Of a DNA stretch of 64,000 nt, positions 28,402-37,840 are shown one piece after another (the first letter of the stretch is position 1; each line of letters opens with the position of its first letter). The stretch lies in assembly GCA_039198065.1 (NCBI GenBank), contig JBCCTU010000008.1, forward strand, positions 62,001 through 126,000, read 5' to 3'. The notes under the pieces are model-generated. The model searched no databases and had not been told where the DNA came from. It was given only the letters and a program-made list of their open reading frames with translations. This DNA is from CALHVX01 sp039198065 (lineage in GTDB: Bacteria > Pseudomonadota > Gammaproteobacteria > Pseudomonadales > Azotimanducaceae). The position numbers and the translations under genes are program-made.

Positions 28402-28687
28402 ACCAGCGTGGTTACTCATTCTTACAGCGCTCATGGCCGCACCCGCCGCATCGCAACCGGATCAGACGGTAAACGACGAACAGGCAGTGAGCGACGCGCC
28501 ACCGATGATCGACGACACACTCGATCCGGACCTCGCGTTTCTCGAGTTTCTGGGCTTGCTGGTGGAAGACGACGCGGGCTGGATCGACCCTCTCGATGCG
28601 AGCGAGCTTTTGCCGAACGCCGAAACCGAGACCGAAACCGGCGACTATGCCCGGCAGGCCAACAACGGCTCGGACGGCGACTCATGA
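28391..28687 (+). CDS. Small acidic secreted protein of the sigma operon
   Basis: The protein has 98 residues with a signal peptide (LLILTALMAAPAASQ) and a very acidic mature region (DDTLDPDLAFLEFLGLLVED). Its end overlaps the next gene by ATGA and its start overlaps the previous gene by 11 bases, so it is a genuine operon member. The segment LAFLEFLGLLVE resembles the LELLEDLELLAWLDE tail of its neighbour, suggesting a shared short binding motif. Function unknown. Confidence 0.75.
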   Translation: MRGKPAWLLILTALMAAPAASQPDQTVNDEQAVSDAPPMIDDTLDPDLAFLEFLGLLVEDDAGWIDPLDASELLPNAETETETGDYARQANNGSDGDS

Positions 28688-29145
28688 ACCGCCTGACTGC
28701 ACTGTTTTGCCTGATACTGCTGGCGGCACCCAGCTACGCTCTCGAATGGTCCGAGCTTACGGACGCACAGCAGCGCACGCTGGCGCGCTACGAGGAGCAA
28801 TGGCGCGAGATTCCCGCGGCGAAGCAGGAGCGTCTTGCTGTTGGTGCAGAACGCTACGCGGCCCTTGACCCGGAGCAACGCCGAGCACTGCAAGGTCGCT
28901 TTCAGCGCTGGCAGCGGTTATCGCCCGAGCGCCGGGAGCAGCTCATGGCACGCTGGCAGGAGTTCCGCAGCCTGCCGCCGGAGGAACAGCAGGCGTTGCG
29001 GGAAAAAATGCGACGCTTTCGCGCCATGTCGCCGGAACGCCGCCAGCGACTTCGGGAACGTTTCCGTCGGCTGAGCCCGGAGGAACGCCAGCGCGCCATG
29101 CAGCGCTACCGGGAGCGCAAGCGCCTGCGGCGGAATCAACAATAA
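28684..29145 (+). CDS. DUF3106-like secreted helical-repeat protein
   Basis: The protein has 153 residues from the ATG at 28684. A signal peptide (LTALFCLILLAAPSYA) is followed by at least five short helical repeats built on the phrase LSPEERxQxxxRxxxxR (RLSPERREQLMARWQEFR, SLPPEEQQALREKMRRFR, AMSPERRQRLRERFRRL). This is the DUF3106 pattern, somewhat like periplasmic CpxP/Spy-type stress proteins in composition. In a sigma operon it may be the extracytoplasmic sensor or effector; that is inference. Its 3' end seeds the tandem repeat beginning at 29131. Confidence 0.82.
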   Translation: MNRLTALFCLILLAAPSYALEWSELTDAQQRTLARYEEQWREIPAAKQERLAVGAERYAALDPEQRRALQGRFQRWQRLSPERREQLMARWQEFRSLPPEEQQALREKMRRFRAMSPERRQRLRERFRRLSPEERQRAMQRYRERKRLRRNQQ

Positions 29146-29218
29146 CCCGCGGCGAAATCAGCCATAGCCTGCGGCGCACTCAACAATAGCCTGCGGCGCA
29201 CTCAACAATAGCCTGCGG
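29131..29218. repeat. 22-bp tandem repeat, four units, spanning the DUF3106 stop codon
   Basis: Four consecutive 22-base units start at 29131, 29153, 29175 and 29197. The last two are identical (cgcactcaacaatagcctgcgg); the first two differ by a few bases. The first unit contains the gene's own stop codon TAA, and the others carry TAG at the same place. The array looks like recent slippage expansion of the gene's 3' end. Confidence 0.9.
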
Positions 29219-29289
29219 CGCACGCGCCCAGCTAACCGCCGGTCGACCAGTGCTACCATCCCGCGCAGCCGGGACCGGGACTGGAGCCA

Positions 29290-29924
29290 ATGGAAGACGC
29301 GGGTGATCTCGACCTGAGCACAGTAGACGCGTTGCTGGGCACGACCCGTTCCGTACGCCGAAAGCTGGATTTTGAGCGACCGGTCGAGACCGAGCGGTTG
29401 CTGGAGTGCATCAACCTCGCCACTCAGGCACCGACCGGGCTTAGCGAGCACTGGCGCTTTGTGGTTGTAACGGCACCGCCCAAGAAAGCAGCGCTGGCGG
29501 AGCTGTACCGCGAGGCGTTGCTCGAGTACCAACGTACGCGTGGCCTCGCGCTGAAGCCTACCCAGCTCGCACTGGTCGATAACCTGCCACGGATGCCGGC
29601 CCTGATCTTCGTCTGCTGCACCCAGCAACCACCCGACGCTGATCCGGCTGCGCAGATCGGCTACTACGGCTCTCTTCTCCCCGCAGCCTGGTCGCTCATG
29701 CTGGCGTTGCGATCTCGAGGCCTGGGCACCACCTGGACGTCACTCCTTGCCGCGCGGCAGGCGGCCGTCGGCGAGCTGCTTGGCTTTCCAACCGAGGTGC
29801 TGCACACGGCCATGTTTCCCGTGGCGTATATGAAAGGCGCAACGCTCAAGCGCGCGGTGCGTCAAAAGGCGCAGGACATCACCTACTTCAATCAATGGGG
29901 CACGCCCCCAGCGGAGAACACACC

Positions 29925-29928
<4 letters not shown>
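29290..29928 (+). CDS. Nitroreductase family protein
   Basis: The protein has 212 residues of the FMN-dependent nitroreductase fold: TTRSVRRKLDFERPVETERLL at the N-terminus, ATQAPTGLSEHWRFVVV for FMN binding, and MLALRSRGLGTTWTSLL later. Members reduce nitroaromatics, quinones or enones with NAD(P)H. The stop overlaps the next gene's GTG start by four bases (GTGA), so the two reductases are translated together. Confidence 0.88.
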
Positions 29929-31406
<1,478 letters not shown>

Positions 31407-31877
31407 GACGCCAATCATAGACGGCGACAAGCGATGGCTTTGACGCCTGGTCGAGCTGTTGTGGTCACAACATCAATGCGACTTGCGCAGGCCTACACAA
31501 GGCGCTAGCTTACGCGGGCGTCGCACTGACGCGTTTCATCCTGTTCCGCAGCTAGTACTGCTCCGCACAAAACTGCTCCGCACCAACGAGAGGATCGCAA
31601 ACGTGTTGATCAAGTTCGTTCCCTGAGAACTCTTTGATTGGCAGCCAGAGTGACTCTGTCACTCGTGCAGCGTTTGTGGGCCCAGCACCTCATCGGGCTA
31701 TCGCCCCAAAGACATTTTGATCGTTGACCGCGCGACGTAAGTCGCAGCCGGTTCTTCGGCTTGCCGAGCTCCGCGCAGGCACCTGCCATCGGTTCAAACC
31801 AAGCCCATACGGTGTCTTGCTGTCTCAGCGAGACAGACCTGACCCCTGGGCGTGCACGCATCGAAAGGAGGCCTGCA
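31407..31877. other. Intergenic region upstream of the microprotein
   Basis: Roughly 470 bases hold no long convincing gene. A perfect inverted repeat lies at 31648-31664. The region also includes the unassigned promoter of the downstream microprotein. No tRNA or riboswitch fold was recognised. Confidence 0.4.
31648..31664. repeat. Perfect inverted repeat (7-bp arms, 3-base loop)
   Basis: The sequence GAGTGACTCTGTCACTC forms a perfect stem with a TCT loop. It has no T-tract, so it may be an operator or an mRNA hairpin. Confidence 0.5.
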
Positions 31878-32003
31878 ATGAAAGGCACCAAGCAAACGAA
31901 ACCAGCTGCCGGCAACCGGCGCCGGGGACAGAACCCATCGCAGCAGCGATCTCGCTACCGATCGCAACCAAGATCGGTAGAGAAACGGTACTGGCGAGCC
32001 TAG
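31878..32003 (+). CDS. 41-residue Arg-rich microprotein
   Basis: The ORF has an almost perfect ribosome site, AAAGGAGG, six bases before its ATG, and is followed eight bases after its stop by a strong hairpin, as expected for a complete small transcription unit. The product is very basic (NRRRGQNPSQQRSRYRSQPR, ending KRYWRA), like a nucleic-acid or ribosome-binding peptide. I do not recognise a family. The alternative is that the region encodes a structured RNA and the ORF is accidental. Confidence 0.5.
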   Translation: MKGTKQTKPAAGNRRRGQNPSQQRSRYRSQPRSVEKRYWRA

Positions 32004-32011
32004 CTCGAATC

Positions 32012-32048
32012 CCAAGCCCCGTTGCGCAGGTCGCGCACCGGGGCTTGG
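32012..32048 (+). terminator. Strong hairpin downstream of the microprotein
   Basis: Arms CCAAGCCCCG and CGGGGCTTGG pair perfectly, and the inner bases TGCGC/GCGCA extend the stem to nearly 16 pairs around a small loop. There is no T-run after it, so it may stabilise or attenuate a transcript rather than terminate it. Confidence 0.55.
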
Positions 32049-32085
32049 TCACTGACGCTGAACGATTACTCATTAGGTATGGATC

Positions 32086-32997
32086 ATGGACGCAATTGAA
32101 GCGACCGACCTCGAGAAGCGATTCGCTGACCTGACCGCCATAAAGGGCATCAGTTTCCGCGTCCCGCAGGGTGAAACCTTTGGACTGCTGGGCCCTAACG
32201 GCGCCGGAAAGACCACCACGATGCGAATGCTGGCGGGCCTGTCGCCCATCTCAAGCGGCACGCTGACGGTCTGCGGGCTGGACGTCGCGGTCCACGGGCG
32301 CGCTGTTCGCCACCGGTTAGGCGTAGTGACACAAGCCGATGGACTCGATACGGGTTTGAACGTACGCCAGAACCTGACGTCCTATGGCCGACTGACGGGG
32401 CTGGGTGGCCGGGAAGCCGCCCAGCGTGCAGACGAGGTGCTTGACTTCTTCATGCTCAGCGACAAAGCACGCTCGGAAGTCGGCGATCTCTCTGGCGGTA
32501 TGAAACGTCGACTGGCCATTGCACGGGCGCTGTTGGCGGAGCCCGACGTGGTGATTCTCGACGAACCATCGACTGGTCTGGATCCCGACAGCCGTCTGCG
32601 CGTCTGGGAAGCCCTTGCCGCGCTGAAGCGACGCGGCGTGACGCTCGTGATGTCGACGCACTACATGGACGAGGCCGAGATGCTCTGTGATCGCATTGCA
32701 ATCCTGCACGGCGGGGAAATCCTGGACATCGACACGCCCGAGGCCCTGGTCGAGCGCCACGGGGGCGAGCCGGCGGTCGATGTTCGCGCAACGCACCGGG
32801 ATCGCGGTGAGCTGCGCAAGATCTTGACCGAATCAGCCATCCCCTTTCGCGAAATGGGGGCCGTGTTCCGCGTTCAGACACACGATGCTGCCCGCGGAAA
32901 ACTAAGCGCCCTCAGCGGCGTATCGATCACCGAACGCACGCCAAACCTTGAAGACGTGTTCCTGAACATCGCCGGCCGAGGACTGACAGACGAATGA
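32086..32997 (+). CDS. ABC transporter ATP-binding protein (ABC-2/NodI type)
   Basis: The protein has 303 residues with Walker A GPNGAGKTTTMRM, signature LSGGMKRRL, Walker B VVILDEPSTGLDP and switch His in STHYMDEAE. The C-terminal extension after residue 215 resembles that of NodI/drug-resistance ATPases. It overlaps the permease gene by four bases. Substrate (drug, oligosaccharide or lipid) is unknown. Confidence 0.93.
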   Translation: MDAIEATDLEKRFADLTAIKGISFRVPQGETFGLLGPNGAGKTTTMRMLAGLSPISSGTLTVCGLDVAVHGRAVRHRLGVVTQADGLDTGLNVRQNLTSYGRLTGLGGREAAQRADEVLDFFMLSDKARSEVGDLSGGMKRRLAIARALLAEPDVVILDEPSTGLDPDSRLRVWEALAALKRRGVTLVMSTHYMDEAEMLCDRIAILHGGEILDIDTPEALVERHGGEPAVDVRATHRDRGELRKILTESAIPFREMGAVFRVQTHDAARGKLSALSGVSITERTPNLEDVFLNIAGRGLTDE

Positions 32998-33788
32998 ACA
33001 GCCACACCCTGAGGGCGGGCGCCCTCCCCCTGCAGCTGCGAGGCGTTGCTGCCCTGACTGAGCGTCACCTCCGCTCCCTGTTACGGAACTGGAAAGTCGC
33101 TTTCACCTGGTTCGCTATCGAACCCTGGGTTGCGTTGATGGCCATCGCCATTGGTATCGGCAAGCTCGTCGGAAACGTTGCGGAATCCGTGAGCTACGCC
33201 GAGTTTGTGGCGCCAGGCATCGTCATCGGCACCGCCATGTTTCACGCCCTCGGCGACGCCGCCTGGGCGGCCTACGACCGCGTCAATCAGGGCGTTTATG
33301 AAACGCAGCTGACGGCTCCAATCACCGTCGCCGAGCTGGTCGCGGCGGAGCTGACCTATGCGGTGATCAAAGCGCTCATCTCAACACTGACCGTTGGTGG
33401 GCTGGCCATTGCTCTTGGTTGGATACCCTTGCCTGCCTTACCGGGACTCCTCCTCGTATCCGTCGGAGTCGGCCTACTCTTCGGCGGTATCGGTCAGCTC
33501 TTCGCTGCCACCGCGCCCTCGTTTCAGGCCCTGACGCTGGTCTTTACGCTGCTTGCTACACCGCTCTACTTCTTCTCCGGAACATTCTTCCCCATTGCAC
33601 TGCTGCCGGAATGGCTACAGCCCGTTGCCTGGGCGGCGCCCCTCACACCGCTTGTGCAGGCAGGTCGGGCACTGGCGCTTGGCGAATTGTCCGCCAACCA
33701 CTTCTGGGGTGCGCTCTACGTTGCCGCGTTGATCGTGATCTTCTATGGAATCGCAGTCCGCGCCATGACCCGGCGGCTGCTGAAGTAG
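32994..33788 (+). CDS. ABC-2 type permease (NodJ-like)
   Basis: The protein has 264 residues with about six membrane helices and the ABC-2 end segment SGTFFPIALLPEWLQPVAWAAP/LTPLVQ. The N-terminus VAALTERHLRSLLRNWKVAF is typical of NodJ-type permeases. With the preceding ATPase it makes a complete exporter, probably as 2+2 subunits. Confidence 0.92.
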   Translation: MNSHTLRAGALPLQLRGVAALTERHLRSLLRNWKVAFTWFAIEPWVALMAIAIGIGKLVGNVAESVSYAEFVAPGIVIGTAMFHALGDAAWAAYDRVNQGVYETQLTAPITVAELVAAELTYAVIKALISTLTVGGLAIALGWIPLPALPGLLLVSVGVGLLFGGIGQLFAATAPSFQALTLVFTLLATPLYFFSGTFFPIALLPEWLQPVAWAAPLTPLVQAGRALALGELSANHFWGALYVAALIVIFYGIAVRAMTRRLLK

Positions 33789-33845
33789 CTGAATCGCAGC
33801 GGCGCGGCGCGCGCGGAAGGCGCCCCCCGCCGCAGTGCTGGGCGG

Positions 33846-34952
33846 TTACTCCTCTGCTTCTTTCAATTCGCGAGCACGCTCTTGGAGCGCCGGCACGTAC
33901 GGCATACCGGCATTGAGATAGCGCACGAACGGATCCCGGGACGCGTCCTCTTGCCAGTCATACTCAGCGGAAGCAGCCACCATCCGTGCACCCTCTACAC
34001 CAAAGAAGCGAGCAAGTACAGCTAGGCTCATGTCGATCCCAGCCGAGACGCCAGAGGATGTAAAAAATCGACCGGACTCTACCCAACGGGCTTCCTCCAC
34101 CCAGTCGGCGCTGCCCTGCGAAACCAGGTAGTCAAAAAACACTTTGTTACCGGTAGCCTTTACACCCTCAAGAACGCCGGCTTTAGCGTACAGGGCTGAA
34201 CCCGTGCAAACGGACGTCGCCACCGCAACGGTAGGCACTCGGTCCTTCAGGAAACGGATCATTGCGGGGTTATCGACCTCAGCCATCGTGCCAAGCCCGC
34301 CGGGAACCATGAGAACGTCCAGCGCCGGCGCGTCCTCGAAGCTGTAGGGCGCAACAACCTGTGGTGCCAGCTCCGGTGGATAGCTGGTCGTCGTGAGGAT
34401 CACCGGCCCCGGCTGCTCCGCGATGAGGTGTACGCGCACACGGTCCGGGCCGGCGTTCATCCACATCTCCAGCGGACCAAAGACATCCAGCGGTTCCGCA
34501 CCTGGATACAGCACGATGCCGATGTCCAAAGGCGGTTCCCATTGATCATCCCTCTGTCCAGCTGCTCGCTTGACTCGAAACGGAACGACGCCTGAGACCG
34601 AGTTGCCCTCTTCGCCCGCCGTGCGCCACCGCAGTTGATACTCACCATCGGGCAAGGTGCCCTCGACGAACCCCATGAGGTCGTTCTCCCCCATGGTGTG
34701 CACAGAGGTAACGGCAAAGGACTTATCGCCCCCGGTGGCTACGATAGACAGCGCGGCGTCCGCAACGGACGGAAGCTGTGAAAAGAACAGCCGGACCGAC
34801 CGCGGCGACTTGAGCAGCGTAGAATCCCTACTCGGTTGCGCACGATCGAGCACAAGCTCACTCGCTCGCGTCGTCACACCCGACAGTAAACTCAACACAC
34901 AGAGCAGCGTACCGATACCCTTTTTCACAGGCTCGTTCATAAGCTTATTCAC
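33846..34952 (-). CDS. Exported CopC-like domain fused to a DJ-1/PfpI domain
   Basis: The protein has 368 residues. A signal peptide (to about residue 30, TTRA-SE) leads into a CopC-like beta-sandwich at 31-127 (AQPSRDSTLLKSPRSVRLFF, LPDGEYQLRWRTAGEEGNSV, GVVPFRV). The usual copper-binding N-terminal His and the later His of CopC are absent. A PfpI domain fills 142-345, with the nucleophile elbow ATSVCTGSALYAKAGVL (C249), MVPGGLGTM and SSGVSAGIDMSL. Its start overlaps the stop of the TonB receptor gene by four bases, so it belongs to that operon. I know of no named family with this architecture. A periplasmic sensor, chaperone or enzyme linked to metal uptake is the best inference. Confidence 0.8.
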   Translation of the reverse strand: MNKLMNEPVKKGIGTLLCVLSLLSGVTTRASELVLDRAQPSRDSTLLKSPRSVRLFFSQLPSVADAALSIVATGGDKSFAVTSVHTMGENDLMGFVEGTLPDGEYQLRWRTAGEEGNSVSGVVPFRVKRAAGQRDDQWEPPLDIGIVLYPGAEPLDVFGPLEMWMNAGPDRVRVHLIAEQPGPVILTTTSYPPELAPQVVAPYSFEDAPALDVLMVPGGLGTMAEVDNPAMIRFLKDRVPTVAVATSVCTGSALYAKAGVLEGVKATGNKVFFDYLVSQGSADWVEEARWVESGRFFTSSGVSAGIDMSLAVLARFFGVEGARMVAASAEYDWQEDASRDPFVRYLNAGMPYVPALQERARELKEAEE

Positions 34953-37111
34953 AGGCTTAACTCCAACGTAACAAATGCGGATCGTTCTTGACCGGGTCGC
35001 ACCACCTCCTGCAGCAGGTACTGATAGGGCCGAAAATACTCGCGATCACCCAAGTTAACGATGTTCAGCCGCACGGTCGCCGCACCAAGCACATAGTCGG
35101 CCTGGAAGTCGAATACCGCATACCGATCAGAGAAGAACTCGTTCGCATCGGTTAACGGGGCTTCATCCGCGTAGGTCATGCCCGCGCCAACGCCAAGACC
35201 CGCAAGCGGGCCCCGGGACACGCGGTAGCGAGCGGCGATACGACCGCTGGTTCTTGGGATGCGGGAAAGTGCGTTACCCGCTGCGAAAATCGTTCCGAAG
35301 GACGCGATGTCGGACTGGTTACGCGCATCAACATACGCCGCGTTCGCGAGGACGGACCATTGCGCCGTGGGCTCATAGATCAGGTCAAACTCCACCCCCT
35401 CGCTGCGTTGTTCGCCGTTTTGAACGGAGCCGAAAAAGGGGTCAGACAAATCCGTCGCGGGAATCCGTTCTCGATCGATACGAAACAGCGCGATCGAACC
35501 GCTCAGGCGGCCGTCGAGAAAGCGCGAGAACTTCAGCCCCGCCTCTACGGACTCAGATTCTTCCGGCACTGGTGGAGCGCTGTTTACGCCGGTAAAGAAC
35601 GGCACCATGCGTGATCCCGTCGCATAGCCCGTGTACAGGGCTACGCGATCCGACAGCCGAAAGGTTACCCCGATGCGAGGATCAAACTCCGTATACACCT
35701 CATCAGCACCCGTACCGCCCTCGACTTCCTGAAGCTCGTAGCGGGACAGGCGTGCACTGACGAGGATTCTCACTCGTTCGCCCACGGCAATCGAGTCCTG
35801 CACGTAAGCCGCAAGCGTTCGGTACTCGTTCGCTGTGGTTGCGTTCAGCGCCGGTATCGTTCCGAAATCGAGGGTGTTTTCCCCGGCCGCGTAGTCGATC
35901 ACTCCGATCGGGGCAAAGTCGAAACCGCTGCCCGCCCAGTAGTCGGTGCGATCGTACATGAGTCCGGCGAGCACCTCGTGGCCTACCCGGTTGCCCTCGA
36001 TGCTTAGCTGAACGCTTGCGTCCAGTGTCCACTCATCGGTCTCAACAGGAAGTTGCCCGCGGATGATCGCCGCCTCGGTGCCATCCAGGGGAAAGAAGCT
36101 CAGGAACGGGAACGATGAGAACTCATCGAACTCGTTTTCAAAGCGCCGGAGTTGAAGCCGACCGGACACAGTCTCATTGAAGCGGCGCGCAAGATCGGCG
36201 TGGATTGACAGGTTTCGAATCCGCGTCGGAGGCGCGTTCGCTGCACCGGTAAACTGCAGTGGGTCAACAGCTGGAAGGTCGGCAACCGCCGCGGGTAACC
36301 CCGTGTATTCAAGCTGCTCAATCTCGTTGTAGAGACCTCGTACCGTGAGTTGAGTACCCTCAGAAAGCTGCGCCCGAAGCGATGGATTCAGCGTCAGGCG
36401 GTCCACGTTGACAGCATCGATCATGTCATCGGACCGAAACACCTCACCAGCGAGTCGAACGCCTAAGGCCTCTGTAATCGGCTGGTTCCAGTCGACGGCC
36501 GCTGCTCGTGTCGAGAAGCTACCTCCCCGCAGCGACAGCACGCGCTCCGTCTCCCGAGCGGGCGTCTTCGTTACGAGGTTGATGAGCCCGCCCGTCGGTG
36601 CTCCCAAGCCGCCGCCGAAAAGCACAGAGGTTGGGCCCTTAGCCACCTCAAGGCGTTCGATAACAGCCAAACTTGAGGGGTCGATCACCGCAGTGTCGCC
36701 ATAGCCGACTAGGCCATCCAGGTAGATTTCCGCCTCCTGCCCACGAACGAACGGGTTCACCAGCACCGTCTCTTGCTCATGGTTGGGGACAACGCCTGAT
36801 ACGTTCGAAAGCGCCTCCGTTAGCGTGGTGAGCGCTTGCTCATCAAGCAGCGTTCGATTCAACACCTGGACCGCTTGCGGCCAATCGAGCAGCGGTACGT
36901 CCATGCGCAATACGGACGCTTTGTCGTTCTGATACGGACTCCCACGCGACTCCGTAACCAGAACCTCCTCGACAACTCGCCAACTCGTATCCGCGGCAGG
37001 CTCCGCCGCATAGCTGTTTAGTGCGAGTCCAGAAAATGCAAGTGCGCACAGATTGGCGCACAGATTGGCGCGCAAGAATGACGGGCCTGTCCGGCCCCTT
37101 CGCCTCAACAT
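34949..37111 (-). CDS. TonB-dependent receptor (siderophore/metallophore-receptor type)
   Basis: The protein has 720 residues from an ATG with GGAGAG upstream. It has a signal peptide (LCALAFSGLALNSYAAE), a plug (VLVTESRGSPYQNDKASVLRM, VSGVVPNHEQETVLVNPFVRG, LEVAKGPTSVLFGGGLGAPTGG) and a barrel ending FVTLELSL. The plug resembles ferrichrome/FhuA-type receptors. A 12-bp duplication in the signal peptide adds ANLC twice. Neighbours (DUF2946-like and CopC-like) hint at a copper or copper-chelate substrate; iron remains possible. No Fur-box-like palindrome was found upstream. Confidence 0.9.
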   Translation of the reverse strand: MLRRRGRTGPSFLRANLCANLCALAFSGLALNSYAAEPAADTSWRVVEEVLVTESRGSPYQNDKASVLRMDVPLLDWPQAVQVLNRTLLDEQALTTLTEALSNVSGVVPNHEQETVLVNPFVRGQEAEIYLDGLVGYGDTAVIDPSSLAVIERLEVAKGPTSVLFGGGLGAPTGGLINLVTKTPARETERVLSLRGGSFSTRAAAVDWNQPITEALGVRLAGEVFRSDDMIDAVNVDRLTLNPSLRAQLSEGTQLTVRGLYNEIEQLEYTGLPAAVADLPAVDPLQFTGAANAPPTRIRNLSIHADLARRFNETVSGRLQLRRFENEFDEFSSFPFLSFFPLDGTEAAIIRGQLPVETDEWTLDASVQLSIEGNRVGHEVLAGLMYDRTDYWAGSGFDFAPIGVIDYAAGENTLDFGTIPALNATTANEYRTLAAYVQDSIAVGERVRILVSARLSRYELQEVEGGTGADEVYTEFDPRIGVTFRLSDRVALYTGYATGSRMVPFFTGVNSAPPVPEESESVEAGLKFSRFLDGRLSGSIALFRIDRERIPATDLSDPFFGSVQNGEQRSEGVEFDLIYEPTAQWSVLANAAYVDARNQSDIASFGTIFAAGNALSRIPRTSGRIAARYRVSRGPLAGLGVGAGMTYADEAPLTDANEFFSDRYAVFDFQADYVLGAATVRLNIVNLGDREYFRPYQYLLQEVVRPGQERSAFVTLELSL
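37046..37069. repeat. 12-bp in-frame tandem duplication in the TonB receptor signal peptide
   Basis: Two exact copies of gcacagattggc lie end to end. They duplicate four codons (..ANLCANLC..) without breaking the frame, and slightly lengthen the signal peptide. Confidence 0.85.
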
Positions 37112-37193
37112 AGTTTCTCTCCAAATCGTTTATTCGGAACAACGACCGTCACCCACGCAGCACAGGTGCCACGCGGGGAGCAGTCAAAGGAAG

Positions 37194-37766
37194 TCAGACC
37201 GTTGGTTCGATACGAGAGGCGTGCGGTGGGCCGCGGGGAAGCGGCCTTACGTGGCGGTGTCTCGGCACCAGGGCTGGGGCGGGTACCACGCGATCAGCAG
37301 CTGCAACGAGCGTATCGAGGGACAGCGGTTCCGCCTCGCTGCGCTCGTCGAAACCTGCCGCGGCAAAGTCGCACTGCAAGACAACGGTCTCGCTGTGCTC
37401 GCTCGAGCGATGATCCGCCGTGTTGTCGACAACCGCTGGATGCCCAAGCTCGCGATGGTCGGCGTGTGTCGCGTGATCAACCGCAACCGCTGCGTGATGC
37501 AGAGGCCGTTTGTGTACGGCGCGAGCATTCGGTGCAGGTGCGATAACCTTCGGGTTGCTGATCCGGTGTCCGTGCGCGTGGCCGGGACCGAACAACGCCG
37601 CCATGGCTTGGGGGGACATCCCGTCCGGGCACCATTGCAGGTACCAGCCGGTGCTGAGCGCTGACGGCATCAAGCCAGCAGGAATTAGCGCCTGCAACAC
37701 GACGGAGCACAGCACGAACCGCTGCAAGGCTCGGCGATACCATCGACGGTGGTAGTCGCGGGTCAC
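37194..37766 (-). CDS. DUF2946-like His-rich membrane-anchored/secreted protein
   Basis: The protein has 190 residues. A hydrophobic N-terminal segment (FVLCSVVLQALIPAGLMPSA) is followed by WCPDGMSP and, much later, VLQCDFAAAG, the two-Cys layout I associate with DUF2946. Between and after them are about 15 His residues (GPGHAHGHR, VDHATHADHRELGHP), consistent with metal binding. DUF2946 proteins often accompany TonB receptors and copper genes. It is 82 bases upstream of the TonB receptor gene on the same strand. Confidence 0.7.
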   Translation of the reverse strand: MTRDYHRRWYRRALQRFVLCSVVLQALIPAGLMPSALSTGWYLQWCPDGMSPQAMAALFGPGHAHGHRISNPKVIAPAPNARAVHKRPLHHAAVAVDHATHADHRELGHPAVVDNTADHRSSEHSETVVLQCDFAAAGFDERSEAEPLSLDTLVAAADRVVPAPALVPRHRHVRPLPRGPPHASRIEPTV

Positions 37767-37840
37767 CGGTCAGCCATCTGCGGGTGAACTGGTGGTGTCG
37801 CGAGCGTGATAGACCTCGACTAAGCACACGGCGTCAATCG

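Noticed and set aside
29131..29218. CRISPR-like array
   Set aside because: Units are contiguous 22-mers without spacers, so this is a tandem repeat.
31610..31915. Minus-strand 101-codon frame in the gap before the ABC genes
   Set aside because: No ribosome site and overlaps the better-supported microprotein on the plus strand.
32086..33788. ABC pair as the exporter of the double-glycine peptide
   Set aside because: The ATPase has no C39 peptidase domain and the genes are about 28 kb away from the peptide gene.
37053..37664. 203-codon plus-strand frame over the DUF2946-like gene
   Set aside because: The minus-strand frame has the hydrophobic leader, two-Cys layout and operon position; the plus-strand frame shows none of these.
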